From a virus: a stretch of 62,297 nt of DNA. Numbering within the stretch: the first letter of the stretch is position 1; every line of letters begins with the position of its first letter. This document shows positions 33,498-41,432 of this stretch, piece after piece. A program made the translations under genes and the position numbers. Under the pieces are notes generated by a model, which saw only the letters and a program-made list of their open reading frames with translations, did no database searches and was not told the origin of the DNA. The stretch lies in IMG/VR virus record IMGVR_UViG_3300037493_001386, positions 1-62,297 of that record; one strand, written 5' to 3'.

Positions 33498-34322
33498 ATG
33501 GCTGGAATTAAAATTACCGAATTGCCCGTTTCGGGAAGTCTTGAAAAAACAGATTTAACTTATGTTGTAGATGTAAGTACAGATACATCAAAACAAGCCA
33601 CAATACAAAATGTTATTGATGCAGTTGACCAAGTAGGTATTACTGATGTAGATGGCTATGCAGTTTTACAAGCAATTGATTCATTTGGGTTAAAAGTTAA
33701 AAGTGATAATGCAGCATTTCAAGGCATTTATTATAATGAAGATAATTCTGCTAACTATACAGATAATTCTTTAATTGCAAGAAAGGATGCTCCAAAAGTT
33801 TTGCAGTTTGCAAATACACCTTGCGATGAGGGAGAAAATCCAACAAGGGTAGGAGATATTTATATAGATTCTTTGAACAACAAAGTATACTTGGCATCAA
33901 ACATTAATACTTGTACCGATTGGGTAAAAATAGAATCTATTGAAAGTAGCACTTATAACCCATCGGTAATTCTACCATCAGTAAATCAGATAATAAGTTT
34001 TATAGGGGCTGCTATTTATACAAGAGTAGGAGATATAGTGTCTTGTAAAATACGATTATCATTAACATTTGGAGGTGTTTCGGGACATAATTATAATTTC
34101 TATGTTAGTTTACCAATACCTCCAACAAATCCATTTGGGATTAATACACAAGTTTTAGGTAGTGTAATACCTTTTGGGAATGTAACATTATGGCATAAAG
34201 TAAATCATACATCAATAATTGCAAATGTGCTTAATGATTATGCTGAAATTGATGTAGAGGTTGATAATTCTATGAATGGGGTTTGCCAATTTGTACTTGA
34301 CTTTTCATACCTTGTTCAGTAA
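33498..34322 (+). CDS. Putative tail fibre / receptor-binding protein, 274 aa
   Basis: The N-terminus MAGIKITELPVSGSLEKTDL is a typical phage fibre anchoring start; the rest is beta-rich with a C-terminal domain (about 155-274) of Gly- and Asn-rich strands. It sits directly before the lysis genes. Receptor binding is inferred from these features and its late position. Confidence 0.65.
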   Translation: MAGIKITELPVSGSLEKTDLTYVVDVSTDTSKQATIQNVIDAVDQVGITDVDGYAVLQAIDSFGLKVKSDNAAFQGIYYNEDNSANYTDNSLIARKDAPKVLQFANTPCDEGENPTRVGDIYIDSLNNKVYLASNINTCTDWVKIESIESSTYNPSVILPSVNQIISFIGAAIYTRVGDIVSCKIRLSLTFGGVSGHNYNFYVSLPIPPTNPFGINTQVLGSVIPFGNVTLWHKVNHTSIIANVLNDYAEIDVEVDNSMNGVCQFVLDFSYLVQ

Positions 34323-34780
34323 TGAATATTAGTAAGACTGGAATCCAATTAATTAAAGACTTTGAGGGTCTGCGATTAAATGCCTATAAGTGTTCGGCTG
34401 GTGTTGCAACAATTGGCTATGGAAGTTGCTTCTATCCTGATAAATCCAATGTAAAAATGGGAGATGTTTTGCGAGATAAAAATGAAGCAGAGTTATTATT
34501 AATTAATACTCTTAAAGACTACGATATATATGTTAGCAAGTACACTAAATCAGTTAATTTAACCCAATACCAATTTGATGCATTGGTGTCTTTTGCTTTT
34601 AATGTTGGATTAGGTAACCTTAGCAAGTCAACTTTGCTAAAAATGGTACTTAGCAACCCCAATGATAAAAATATACCAGCAGAGTTCGCCAAATGGAATA
34701 AAGGAGGTGGTAAAGTATTAACTGGATTAGTAAAAAGAAGGGCAAAAGAAGCCGAACTATACTTTAAGGTATTCGTATAG
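34322..34780 (+). CDS. Endolysin, GH24 lysozyme (T4-type)
   Basis: 152 residues covering one GH24 domain. The catalytic layout Glu15-8 residues-Cys24-5 residues-Thr30 is visible in FEGLRLNAYKCSAGVATIGYG; the middle position is Cys, as in other lysozymes of the E-C-T type, instead of Asp. YQFDALVSFAFNVG and the final WNKGGGKVLTGLVKRRAKE are further family marks. There is no signal peptide, so it needs a holin, probably the next gene. Confidence 0.92.
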   Translation: MNISKTGIQLIKDFEGLRLNAYKCSAGVATIGYGSCFYPDKSNVKMGDVLRDKNEAELLLINTLKDYDIYVSKYTKSVNLTQYQFDALVSFAFNVGLGNLSKSTLLKMVLSNPNDKNIPAEFAKWNKGGGKVLTGLVKRRAKEAELYFKVFV

Positions 34781-34785
34781 TTAAT

Positions 34786-34995
34786 ATGGCTATCGATCCA
34801 AAGAAATTCAAACAAATAGCAGATTTACTTATGATATATTGGCACTTAACAATAGGATCGCTGGTGTCTGTTATTGGATTTTGGCTGTTCTTTAGTAAGA
34901 AGATAGATAAGGAATCATTTGCATACATTATTGGAGCAGTAGTTACTTTAAAGTGGGTCTGGAAACCATCAGATAAAGGAGGTAACAATGCATAA
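34786..34995 (+). CDS. Putative holin, 69 aa
   Basis: A small protein with two hydrophobic segments (about 17-36 and 45-58) and charged ends, immediately after the lysozyme. Size, topology and position fit a class II holin that forms pores in the inner membrane. No database family confirmed. Confidence 0.6.
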   Translation: MAIDPKKFKQIADLLMIYWHLTIGSLVSVIGFWLFFSKKIDKESFAYIIGAVVTLKWVWKPSDKGGNNA

Positions 34996-35497
34996 TGAAT
35001 TAAGAGATACAATAGTAACACATACATTTGATAGTATTTGTGTTATTGGTGCATCTTGTAAGTTGCACAATCATATTCATCACCAAATTGTCAATAATAA
35101 CCACGAGCTTTTACTGGTAAATACTATTATTGATGATTCAACAATTTATATTTACGAAAATCAATGGGGTCAGGTACTTTATCTTGACGAACAAATCACT
35201 AAATTTGATCCTATAATTGAGATTAATTCTAATTCATTGCCAGTAATACCATTTCGTGCATCAGATACCATTCAACCTTGTGATGCTAAGTGGTTAAATA
35301 AAGGTAAAATGTTAGAATTAAAAGCTTATTCTATACAAAAATGTAATAATAAGATGGCTGAAGACTACTTATATTGTGATTTATCTAATTCAATTGTAAT
35401 GATGCTGATGTTATTTGCTACATCTGTATGGTTATACAATAGCATATTTTATTGGGCGGAAATGATTTCCAAAATAAATAAAATAGTAAAGGATTAA
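34988..35497 (+). CDS. Hypothetical membrane-anchored protein, 169 aa
   Basis: The N-terminal 130 residues are soluble and beta-rich with several His and Cys; a single hydrophobic segment lies near 134-150, then a short basic end. It overlaps the holin candidate by 8 nt. It carries two of only three AGCT sites in genome A, which suggests recent arrival or special constraint. A lysis or superinfection role is possible by position. Confidence 0.55.
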   Translation: MHNELRDTIVTHTFDSICVIGASCKLHNHIHHQIVNNNHELLLVNTIIDDSTIYIYENQWGQVLYLDEQITKFDPIIEINSNSLPVIPFRASDTIQPCDAKWLNKGKMLELKAYSIQKCNNKMAEDYLYCDLSNSIVMMLMLFATSVWLYNSIFYWAEMISKINKIVKD

Positions 35498-35500
35498 AAA

Positions 35501-36070
35501 ATGTCTACTCAATATATCTTAGCCAATTCAATTGACTTGTTGTATGTAGTATCGGACTATGAAGGAAATATTGTAAGGTCTAATGATTTATTCAAAGAGT
35601 ATAGCAGCCATATAAAACCCAAGAAAGTTAGTGATATAATTAGTGATGATACTGAAATGGACGATTATGTTATTTCAGTAAAGAAAGCAATTGAATTATC
35701 TCCTAACCCAGTTCGTATTTATGCAAGAACTAAACAAAAGAATAGTGGATTAAGATGGAATTTGTGGAACTGCTTTGCAATACTTGGATCACTTCATTTT
35801 GTTGGTTTTCAAATTACTGATGTTACCAGTATAACTTCTCACGAACACGAAAAACAAAAGCAGTTACTGGAGGAATTTAGATTTATGCTTTCTCACGAGT
35901 TAAGGCAACCATTGACATCAGTTGCTGGAGTGGTAAAGTTACTTCTTGACAAAGGCAGTAATATTTCAGATGCCGAACAAAATGAATTATTAAATATGGT
36001 TGATGATTCAATGAAACGATTAGATGATTCAATTCATTTACTTGTAAAAAAGGCAACACGGCAGTTATGA
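35501..36070 (+). CDS. PAS plus HisKA-like protein without kinase domain
   Basis: 189 residues. The first 110 read like a PAS sensor domain (LLYVVSDYEGNIVRSN). Residues about 118-188 form a histidine kinase dimerisation domain with a clear H-box: EFRFMLSHELRQPLTSVAG, phospho-acceptor His132 followed by Glu133, and a second helix. The ATP-binding domain is absent and the protein simply stops. It could dimerise with or take phosphate from host kinases. It lies with the lysis genes. Confidence 0.75.
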   Translation: MSTQYILANSIDLLYVVSDYEGNIVRSNDLFKEYSSHIKPKKVSDIISDDTEMDDYVISVKKAIELSPNPVRIYARTKQKNSGLRWNLWNCFAILGSLHFVGFQITDVTSITSHEHEKQKQLLEEFRFMLSHELRQPLTSVAGVVKLLLDKGSNISDAEQNELLNMVDDSMKRLDDSIHLLVKKATRQL

Positions 36071-36267
36071 AAGATTGCACTTTACCGATGGATGAGGAAG
36101 AAGCAGACGAGAGACTTCTTATTGTGGTAAAGCATTATGTTGTTGAAAGAGAGATGCCAATTTATGTTGCAAAGAATGTTTTACGAAGTAACCTAAGAGA
36201 CAAATCTTGCTTTGAAATAAAATGGGAAAAGTTCATTAAATTAATTGGTGGTTATGCAGCAAAATAA
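36067..36267 (+). CDS. Hypothetical protein, 66 aa
   Basis: Overlaps the HisKA-like gene (4 nt) and the next gene (14 nt). A charged helical protein with no recognised motif. Coupling to the PAS/HisKA gene may mean joint function, such as a binding partner. Confidence 0.6.
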   Translation: MKDCTLPMDEEEADERLLIVVKHYVVEREMPIYVAKNVLRSNLRDKSCFEIKWEKFIKLIGGYAAK

Positions 36268-36931
36268 TTTTGAGTCAATAGATAAAGTATTAGGTATTGT
36301 TGTTGCAATCGTACTGGTATTAATTTTAATGCATACTTGCGGAACAAATGGTCAACTGAATATTGATCATAAGAAAATGAAAGATCAAATAGAAAACTAT
36401 AAAGTTCAGCATCTTTCCGACTCAAGTAAATTAATAAGTCAGGCAATTAATTACCAAAATGAAATTGATTCAAAAGATATAGCATTAAAAAAATTAAATA
36501 TCAGGAATCCAAAAGAGGTTGTTAAAATAAAATATAAGACAATTGTTCAAACTGAAATCAAATTAAGTGATCCAATAGTAATTGACAGTTCGAACTACAT
36601 AAAGTTGCCAGTAGTCTTTTCAGATTACAATGATTGGTGGTCCATAGATGGAAGCATTGATTCATCAGGTGTGCTTAAAATAGACTCCATAGTATCTACT
36701 GGTACTTTGACCTATTCCGTTGGTGATACTCTCAGGAATGGTCTATTTAATAGGTTATTGAGGAAATATGATAGTGTTATCCGTCTGCATATTGATAACC
36801 CTACAATGTCAATATCAAATCTCTCTAATATATATATGAATAAAACACCTAAGTGGTTTCAAACTACTGCATTCAAAGTAGGTGTTGGTGTTTTGATAGG
36901 CATCGGCCTCACCAGCCAAATAGCAAAATAG
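36254..36931 (+). CDS. Membrane protein, spanin-like position, 225 aa
   Basis: ATG 36254 is preferred over TTG 36245. There is an N-terminal membrane segment (about 13-29, IVVAIVLVLILMHTCG) followed by a coiled coil, a beta-rich region, and a C-terminal hydrophobic segment (about 203-220). An N-terminal anchor plus coiled coil in the lysis region resembles an i-spanin, but the second hydrophobic end does not fit well. It is the last gene of genome A before its early promoter. Confidence 0.5.
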   Translation: MQQNNFESIDKVLGIVVAIVLVLILMHTCGTNGQLNIDHKKMKDQIENYKVQHLSDSSKLISQAINYQNEIDSKDIALKKLNIRNPKEVVKIKYKTIVQTEIKLSDPIVIDSSNYIKLPVVFSDYNDWWSIDGSIDSSGVLKIDSIVSTGTLTYSVGDTLRNGLFNRLLRKYDSVIRLHIDNPTMSISNLSNIYMNKTPKWFQTTAFKVGVGVLIGIGLTSQIAK

Positions 36932-37004
36932 AAATTAGGCATTCACAATATCAATTAGTTACGTTTCGTGACCAAAAATAATTGTGTTTATTTTGATAGA
37001 GGTA

Positions 37005-37034
37005 TTGCAGATTCAAAATATAGTTTTACATTTG
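37005..37034 (+). promoter_or_regulatory. Early promoter at the A/B junction
   Basis: TTG at 37005-37007 and TACATTTG at 37027-37034 with a 19-nt spacer; the spacer contains ATTCAAAATA as in the other early promoters. It drives the 50-residue gene at 37083. Confidence 0.8.
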
Positions 37035-37082
37035 CCTATCAATAAGTCACAAAATATTTACTTACTCACTAAATCAAACATT

Positions 37083-37235
37083 ATGAAAAGCCAACAAATT
37101 GCCAATTACATTATGAATCTTTCTAAATCAGTAGGTAAAGATTTAAACTACGCATTATCAATTGTTGAATGGTATTCAGCAACAGACAAGCAAGACAAAG
37201 AAGTTAAATTAATCCTAAATCAAATCTGGAATTAA
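37083..37235 (+). CDS. Small early protein, 50 aa
   Basis: ATG 37083 is chosen because an in-frame upstream ATG (36984) lies before the promoter. The protein is helical with no known family. Its last two thirds are the exact repeat of 1-106, so the gene spans the join of the two genomes: the 5' part belongs to the end of A, the 3' part to the start of B or of A again. Confidence 0.75.
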   Translation: MKSQQIANYIMNLSKSVGKDLNYALSIVEWYSATDKQDKEVKLILNQIWN

Positions 37236-37256
37236 TAACCAACTAAGGGAGGCTCA
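37130..37256 (+). repeat. 127-bp exact direct repeat, copy 2 (A/B junction)
   Basis: This is the point where genome A passes into genome B. The last GATC (36569-36572) is upstream and the first B-type AGCT is near 37789, so the compositional switch falls around this repeat. It may be a real shared segment or a k-mer used by an assembler. Confidence 0.97.
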
Positions 37257-37301
37257 GACCTCACTATATTTTCATTTAATCAATCTCTAAATTTAATCAC
37301 A

Positions 37302-37499
37302 ATGAACAAACAATTTCAAATCTCAATTGAGACCAACACAACATCTGAAGGTATCTCTTCACATCAACTTTTAAAGGATGCCAAAATGTGGGTAGATATC
37401 TACCTTACCACCAAGAAGTCAGGATACATAGAGTCAGAAAATCCATCCATCGTAATTTGGGAAGGTGACTATATGGTTCAGTATATTCCTTTTTTTTAA
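37302..37499 (+). CDS. Hypothetical early protein, 65 aa
   Basis: A small protein with a polar N-terminus and aromatic C-terminus (MVQYIPFF). No family recognised. It fills the slot where genome A has three other small genes (186-1429). Its leader (TTTAATCACA before the ATG) is of the usual A-rich type. Confidence 0.6.
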   Translation: MNKQFQISIETNTTSEGISSHQLLKDAKMWVDIYLTTKKSGYIESENPSIVIWEGDYMVQYIPFF

Positions 37500-37540
37500 T
37501 CCACTAATTTTCTAATCAATCAATCCTAAATTCGTGTAAT

Positions 37541-37834
37541 ATGAAAGCATCAACATTATTTAAACTTCAAGATAATAATACCTATTTCCATTACGACCAT
37601 ATCAACGGGTCAATGATTACCATCGTGAATGATGGTTGTTACAAAGGCATCTTTACAAGGTGTGATTCTAACTGCGCTATGATGGTTAGACAATACTTCA
37701 AAGAAGACCATCACAACGTACCTATGGAGTATAGAGATTACCAGCCTATCTCAGTTGATGAATGGGTAACAGCCTATGATAAGGCATTAGCTAAATTAGA
37801 AGAGACTGCTACAATAATGTTTAAATCACTTTAA
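37541..37834 (+). CDS. Conserved early phage protein, 97 aa (B copy)
   Basis: Homologue of 1451-1744, same length and ends, with most differences in the middle (MVRQYFKEDHHNVP against MARQFHKEEYHNVP). Function unknown. The 25-nt leader before the ATG (TCAATCCTAAATTCGTGTAAT) is the same as that before the unrelated gene at 186, so the leader was kept while the gene changed. Confidence 0.8.
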   Translation: MKASTLFKLQDNNTYFHYDHINGSMITIVNDGCYKGIFTRCDSNCAMMVRQYFKEDHHNVPMEYRDYQPISVDEWVTAYDKALAKLEETATIMFKSL

Positions 37835-37861
37835 TTTTTACTAAATAAATCCAAATCAATT

Positions 37862-38572
37862 ATGTTACCAACACTAAACGCTCCCATCGGTGGAGACTCA
37901 AACTACAGCAACAAGATAGCACCAGTAGGTATGCATCTTGCAAGAATCTATCAAATCATTGACTTAGGAACTACAGAGCAAACTGGTCAATTTGGTGGAA
38001 AAAAAAGAAAGGTTCAAATCCTTTTTGAACTACCATTAGAGACTGCGGTCTTTGACCCTGAAAAGGGTGAGCAACCATTCTACGCACGTAATATGTATAC
38101 CTTGTCAATGCACGAGAAAAGCACTCTAAGAAAAGATGTTCACTCTATTGAGGGTAAGACATTGACTGAGGATGAAGCTAAGAAGTACAATGTGTTTTCT
38201 TTAATTGGTAGAGAATGTATGGTCAACATCATTCACAAACAAAGTGGTGAAAAGACCTTCGCTAACATTCAAACTATCACACCACTACCTAAAGGAATGG
38301 TTTGTCCACCAGCTGTGAACCCACCACTTATATTCTCAACTCAACAACCTGATATGGTTGTGTTCAGGACACTACCTGAGTTCGTACAAGATAAGATTAA
38401 GTTGAGTGATGAATTTATAGCATACATGAATGCTGAAATGTCAGCTAACTACCCAGCTAATAAACCAGCACCAACACCACTACCTACATTCACAATTGAG
38501 AAAGGTGTTAACCCAAGTGATTTCGATTGGATGCAAGGTGAACAAGAAGACCCTACTAAATTACCATTTTAA
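37862..38572 (+). CDS. Putative SSB-like protein (B copy)
   Basis: 236 residues, homologue of 1772-2479 with the same HLARIYQIIDLG strand, basic GGKKRKV and acidic tail EDPTKLPF. Differences cluster in the linker near the C-terminus. The gene is followed by a hairpin terminator. Confidence 0.55.
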   Translation: MLPTLNAPIGGDSNYSNKIAPVGMHLARIYQIIDLGTTEQTGQFGGKKRKVQILFELPLETAVFDPEKGEQPFYARNMYTLSMHEKSTLRKDVHSIEGKTLTEDEAKKYNVFSLIGRECMVNIIHKQSGEKTFANIQTITPLPKGMVCPPAVNPPLIFSTQQPDMVVFRTLPEFVQDKIKLSDEFIAYMNAEMSANYPANKPAPTPLPTFTIEKGVNPSDFDWMQGEQEDPTKLPF

Positions 38573-38581
38573 TTAATCAAT

Positions 38582-38604
38582 GGAGGGTGTAATAGCCCTC
38601 CTTT
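38582..38604 (+). terminator. Hairpin terminator
   Basis: GGAGGG at 38582-38587 pairs with CCCTCC at 38596-38601, followed by TTT. It is in the same place as the terminator at 2488 in genome A, but its sequence is unrelated. Confidence 0.6.
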
Positions 38605-38620
38605 AAAAACCTTTACTCAA

Positions 38621-39280
38621 ATGAAAAATACTAAGTCAGAAATATTACTCAAGGTTGATTCACTCTATGAAGTCATCAACCATTCAAATACATTAAAGAC
38701 TCAACAACTAATCAAAGATGCACCATCTAAGGTAGAAGACAAACTATCTTATGACATTACTGAGCATACTATCAAATTAGCAAATGAAGTTCTTAAAACG
38801 ATTGAATCAAGTCGTAAGGCTATTACCTCACCATTGGATGCATACAAAAAGCAAATAATGGAGATTGAGAAAGAAGCAGTTGAGCCACTAAAGAAGTACA
38901 TTGAATCAGCTAAGATTAAGATGTTAGCCTACAATGAAGAACTTGAGAAAGTGCAACGTGAGGCAAATGAGAAACTAAGGATTGAATCTGAGAAAGCATT
39001 AGAAGATGCACCCTTTGATGTATTTAATACACTTGCTGGTTACTTTGTTGACCAAGCAGTTAGCATCAATACTGAGCAACCTAAGAACATAAGGGTGACT
39101 AAGAAAGCAAGAATCAATGGTGAGGTGAATTGGTCAATGGTACTTAATGTCTTATTTGCTGCTGAGGTATTAGATTATCAAGAACTACTCACACCACTTG
39201 CTAAAGCTATGGAAAAATGCGGAGTAGTTAAGATTGATGGTATTGAGATTTACGACCATAAAACACAAGTAATAAGATGA
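38621..39280 (+). CDS. Coiled-coil recombination-region protein (B copy)
   Basis: 219 residues, homologue of 2573-3223. The long charged helix (about 60-125) and the ending GIEIYDHKTQVIR are kept. Here its last 4 nt overlap the exonuclease gene directly (ATGA), since the 166-residue gene found in genome A at 3227 is missing. Confidence 0.65.
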   Translation: MKNTKSEILLKVDSLYEVINHSNTLKTQQLIKDAPSKVEDKLSYDITEHTIKLANEVLKTIESSRKAITSPLDAYKKQIMEIEKEAVEPLKKYIESAKIKMLAYNEELEKVQREANEKLRIESEKALEDAPFDVFNTLAGYFVDQAVSINTEQPKNIRVTKKARINGEVNWSMVLNVLFAAEVLDYQELLTPLAKAMEKCGVVKIDGIEIYDHKTQVIR

Positions 39281-39894
39281 CACGTGACCAATTCGTTTAC
39301 TACCCAGCACTATCTTGTTCAAGAATTAAGAAACACTATACTGGTGACATTAGTTATGCAAAGGTAGCCTTAGAATTAGGTGTTAGCCTACACCATCAGT
39401 TGTTAGACCTTAGACCTGAAGATATGAACCTTGAAGCATTTAACGTACACAAGGCAATATCTAACCACCCAGTAGCTAAGAGAATAATGGAAGGTGCAAT
39501 AAATGAATACCCACTAATCAAAGAGGTGAACATAGGTAGGCATACAATAGAAGCTAAAGGTATGTTTGACATCTACAATGAAAAGTTAAATGTGATAGCA
39601 GACATCAAAACCACATCAGCTAAAACCTTAGATGTGTTTGCATCCGACATGGTCAAGCACTACAATCACATTCAAGCGGTATGGTATTCACTACTTGCTG
39701 GAATTGACCCTAAGAACTTCTTTTACATTGGTGTAACTGCAAGGTCTAAAAAGACTAATAGCACATCGGATAGCATCTTAGTATATAGACATAGTGATAA
39801 TGAGATTGCAGATGGTTACAAGTTAATTACTGGGTATCTTGACATCAACATTAATGAACTCAAATCACATTTTAATTCATCTTATAAATCATAA
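39277..39894 (+). CDS. PD-(D/E)XK exonuclease, RecE-like (B copy)
   Basis: 205 residues, homologue of 3724-4332. The active-site strands GMFDIYNE and ADIKTTSAKT and the AGIDPKNFFYIGV strand are conserved. It would resect phage DNA ends for recombination together with the SSB-like and coiled-coil proteins. Confidence 0.8.
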   Translation: MTRDQFVYYPALSCSRIKKHYTGDISYAKVALELGVSLHHQLLDLRPEDMNLEAFNVHKAISNHPVAKRIMEGAINEYPLIKEVNIGRHTIEAKGMFDIYNEKLNVIADIKTTSAKTLDVFASDMVKHYNHIQAVWYSLLAGIDPKNFFYIGVTARSKKTNSTSDSILVYRHSDNEIADGYKLITGYLDININELKSHFNSSYKS

Positions 39895-39896
39895 CA

Positions 39897-40136
39897 ATGA
39901 AAAACGAAACTGCAATTCAAATAATACTAAGATTACTTAGTTCACATGATAAGTTGAATAAAGAATGTCCTGAAGTTCTTGAAGTCATTGAAAGTTATTT
40001 AACTATTGAACAGATTCAAATTACATCTGCTTGGAATGATGGTTATTTGTTAGGTGTAAATGGCTTTATACTTGAGAATTATAGCACTGGTAAAGGGTAC
40101 TACGAACAACTATACAAGGTGACTAATGAAGTCTGA
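39897..40136 (+). CDS. Hypothetical protein, 79 aa (genome B only)
   Basis: A helical acidic protein without known motifs. Its C-terminal part (AWNDGYLLGVNGF, NYSTGKGYYEQLY) resembles the small acidic proteins at 9448 and 47701 (GQxDAYxSGFxxAGAL, FYKEFYG), which may indicate a shared small fold. It stands where genome A has the HExxH protein and overlaps the next gene by 11 nt. Confidence 0.6.
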   Translation: MKNETAIQIILRLLSSHDKLNKECPEVLEVIESYLTIEQIQITSAWNDGYLLGVNGFILENYSTGKGYYEQLYKVTNEV

Positions 40137-40590
40137 ACTAATTGAACACATTGAATATCTAACTGGTAAGTCAATCAAGTTTAAAGAGATTGAAGATAGA
40201 TATGTGATTGGTGTTAAGAGATGGTTTCTTTGTGGTGGTGACCTACCATCAACTGACATAGCTAAGTACCTTGACATCAACCACAATAAGTTAACTCTAC
40301 TGATTCAGAAACAGATGTCTAAGATAACTGGTGTTAAGTTAAAAAATGAAGCACCAGTAGTTGAGGTAATGTATACACCATCTTCATTAGAAAGGCTCTA
40401 TCCTAAGTCATATCGTTATGAGTGGTTACCAGTATATGAACTCAACTACTATCTTTACCTTGCAAATAATTCAAGAAGTCAACTAATCCACAACTATAAA
40501 CTATTCTTAAATGAGTCACGAAGTAGAGATTTACAAAGTCATAGCAAAGTATCTAAGCATCAAACACCCAAAAATAATATTCAGATTTGA
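40126..40590 (+). CDS. Conserved hypothetical protein, 154 aa (B copy)
   Basis: Homologue of 4687-5151, again with a helix-turn-helix-like segment (GGDLPSTDIAKYLDINHNKL) and an 80-nt overlap with the nuclease gene. The shared overlap in diverged DNA shows that the arrangement is under selection. Confidence 0.7.
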   Translation: MKSELIEHIEYLTGKSIKFKEIEDRYVIGVKRWFLCGGDLPSTDIAKYLDINHNKLTLLIQKQMSKITGVKLKNEAPVVEVMYTPSSLERLYPKSYRYEWLPVYELNYYLYLANNSRSQLIHNYKLFLNESRSRDLQSHSKVSKHQTPKNNIQI

Positions 40591-40894
40591 CTTTGCTGCT
40601 GGTATGTACCTTAGTCCATATATGGCTACTAAGCATAGGTCACAGAATCCAATCAAAGGTTACCCTGACTTATTCATTGCCTTACCACGTGGTAACTTTG
40701 CTGGTCTATTCATTGAGATTAAGACTGAGAAAGCTAACCCATTTAAAAAGGATGGTACATTGAAAGCTAATGAGCATACTGAACGTCAAGCAGAAGTATT
40801 GAAAGCATTAAATGAAGTTGGTTATGCTGCACTATTTTCTACTGGAGTAGACGAAACAATAAAAGTTATTGAATCATACATAAATCAAGAATGA
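40511..40894 (+). CDS. VRR-NUC domain nuclease (B copy)
   Basis: 127 residues, near-identical to 5072-5455, with GYPDLFI, IEIKTEK and HTERQAEVL. The stop overlaps the ATG of a small gene (ATGATGG), unlike genome A where the structured RNA follows at once. Confidence 0.85.
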   Translation: MSHEVEIYKVIAKYLSIKHPKIIFRFDFAAGMYLSPYMATKHRSQNPIKGYPDLFIALPRGNFAGLFIEIKTEKANPFKKDGTLKANEHTERQAEVLKALNEVGYAALFSTGVDETIKVIESYINQE

Positions 40895-41067
40895 TGGAAA
40901 TTGAAGAAAATGAAAACAAAATAATGGTTGAAATAACTCTTATTGAAAAAGATATAAGAAGTATTAAACTTTGGGAAAAACTTGTAAAAGAGCTTGATGT
41001 ATTAAAAGACAATAACTATACAGCAAGAATACTTTTTGATTATATAGAAAAGCATTATGGAATTTAA
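40891..41067 (+). CDS. Hypothetical small protein, 58 aa
   Basis: Starts MMEIEENENKIM and ends FDYIEKHYGI. A charged helical protein. It overlaps the VRR-NUC stop (4 nt) and the next ATG (11 nt), an arrangement that supports real translation. Absent from genome A. It is the first gene of the block inserted between nuclease and structured RNA. Confidence 0.6.
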   Translation: MMEIEENENKIMVEITLIEKDIRSIKLWEKLVKELDVLKDNNYTARILFDYIEKHYGI

Positions 41068-41317
41068 AGAAATCAAAGACAAAGAAAAATACTTAAAAAA
41101 GAATTATCCATTTGATGATGTGCCAAAACTAACTGAGATAAAGCATTGTGTTCATTGTGGTCAAAACTTTTTAGTTGGAGATTATAAAGTACATCTTGAG
41201 TATAATTCTTTTGCAAAGAAAAAAATAGAATACATTGTCTGTCCTTATGCACCTGATTGTAGTGGTAGTGTAATTGATTGGTTTACTTTAGAAGATGAAG
41301 ATTTAGATATTGATTAA
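41057..41317 (+). CDS. Zinc-finger-like protein, 86 aa
   Basis: Two Cys pairs, CVHCGQNF (about 32-35) and CPYAPDC (about 63-69), with an intervening beta hairpin suggest a treble-clef or zinc ribbon. Function unknown. It is part of the genome B insertion with the helicase and methyltransferase genes and may help recognise DNA. Confidence 0.6.
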   Translation: MEFKEIKDKEKYLKKNYPFDDVPKLTEIKHCVHCGQNFLVGDYKVHLEYNSFAKKKIEYIVCPYAPDCSGSVIDWFTLEDEDLDID

Positions 41318-41328
41318 TCAATAAAAAA

Positions 41329-41409
41329 ATTGACACGATGTCAATGGGGTGGGCGGTTGTTACAAATACAAAATAATTTAAGGGAGTAATTGAACTGCCC
41401 ACTTTTTTT
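41329..41409 (+). ncRNA. Two-hairpin RNA/terminator before the helicase gene
   Basis: A perfect hairpin ATTGACA-CGA-TGTCAAT (41329-41345) is followed by GTGGGCGGTT (41349-41358) pairing with AACTGCCCAC (41393-41402) over a 34-nt loop and T7. The layout of hairpin, long-loop hairpin and T-run parallels the kissing-loop RNA, but no loop-loop complementarity is obvious. It may be a terminator or a small RNA. Confidence 0.5.
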
Positions 41410-41432
41410 AACTCACAATAAAAATAACTACT

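Larger units (their letters stand above)
1..37129 (+). other. Phage genome A (one full unit)
   Basis: This is one complete gene set of a siphovirus-like phage: replication, packaging, tail, head, lysis and back to early genes. The first 127 bases recur exactly at 37130-37256, so 37129 bp would be the circle length if the ends close on themselves. All supported genes are on the plus strand. AGCT is almost absent (three found) while GATC is common (about 60 by eye), the reverse of the downstream segment. Confidence 0.8.

Noticed and set aside
36984-37082. Longer start for the 50-residue junction gene
   Set aside because: The upstream ATG precedes a full promoter, and the extra peptide would be read through the -33 and -7 elements.
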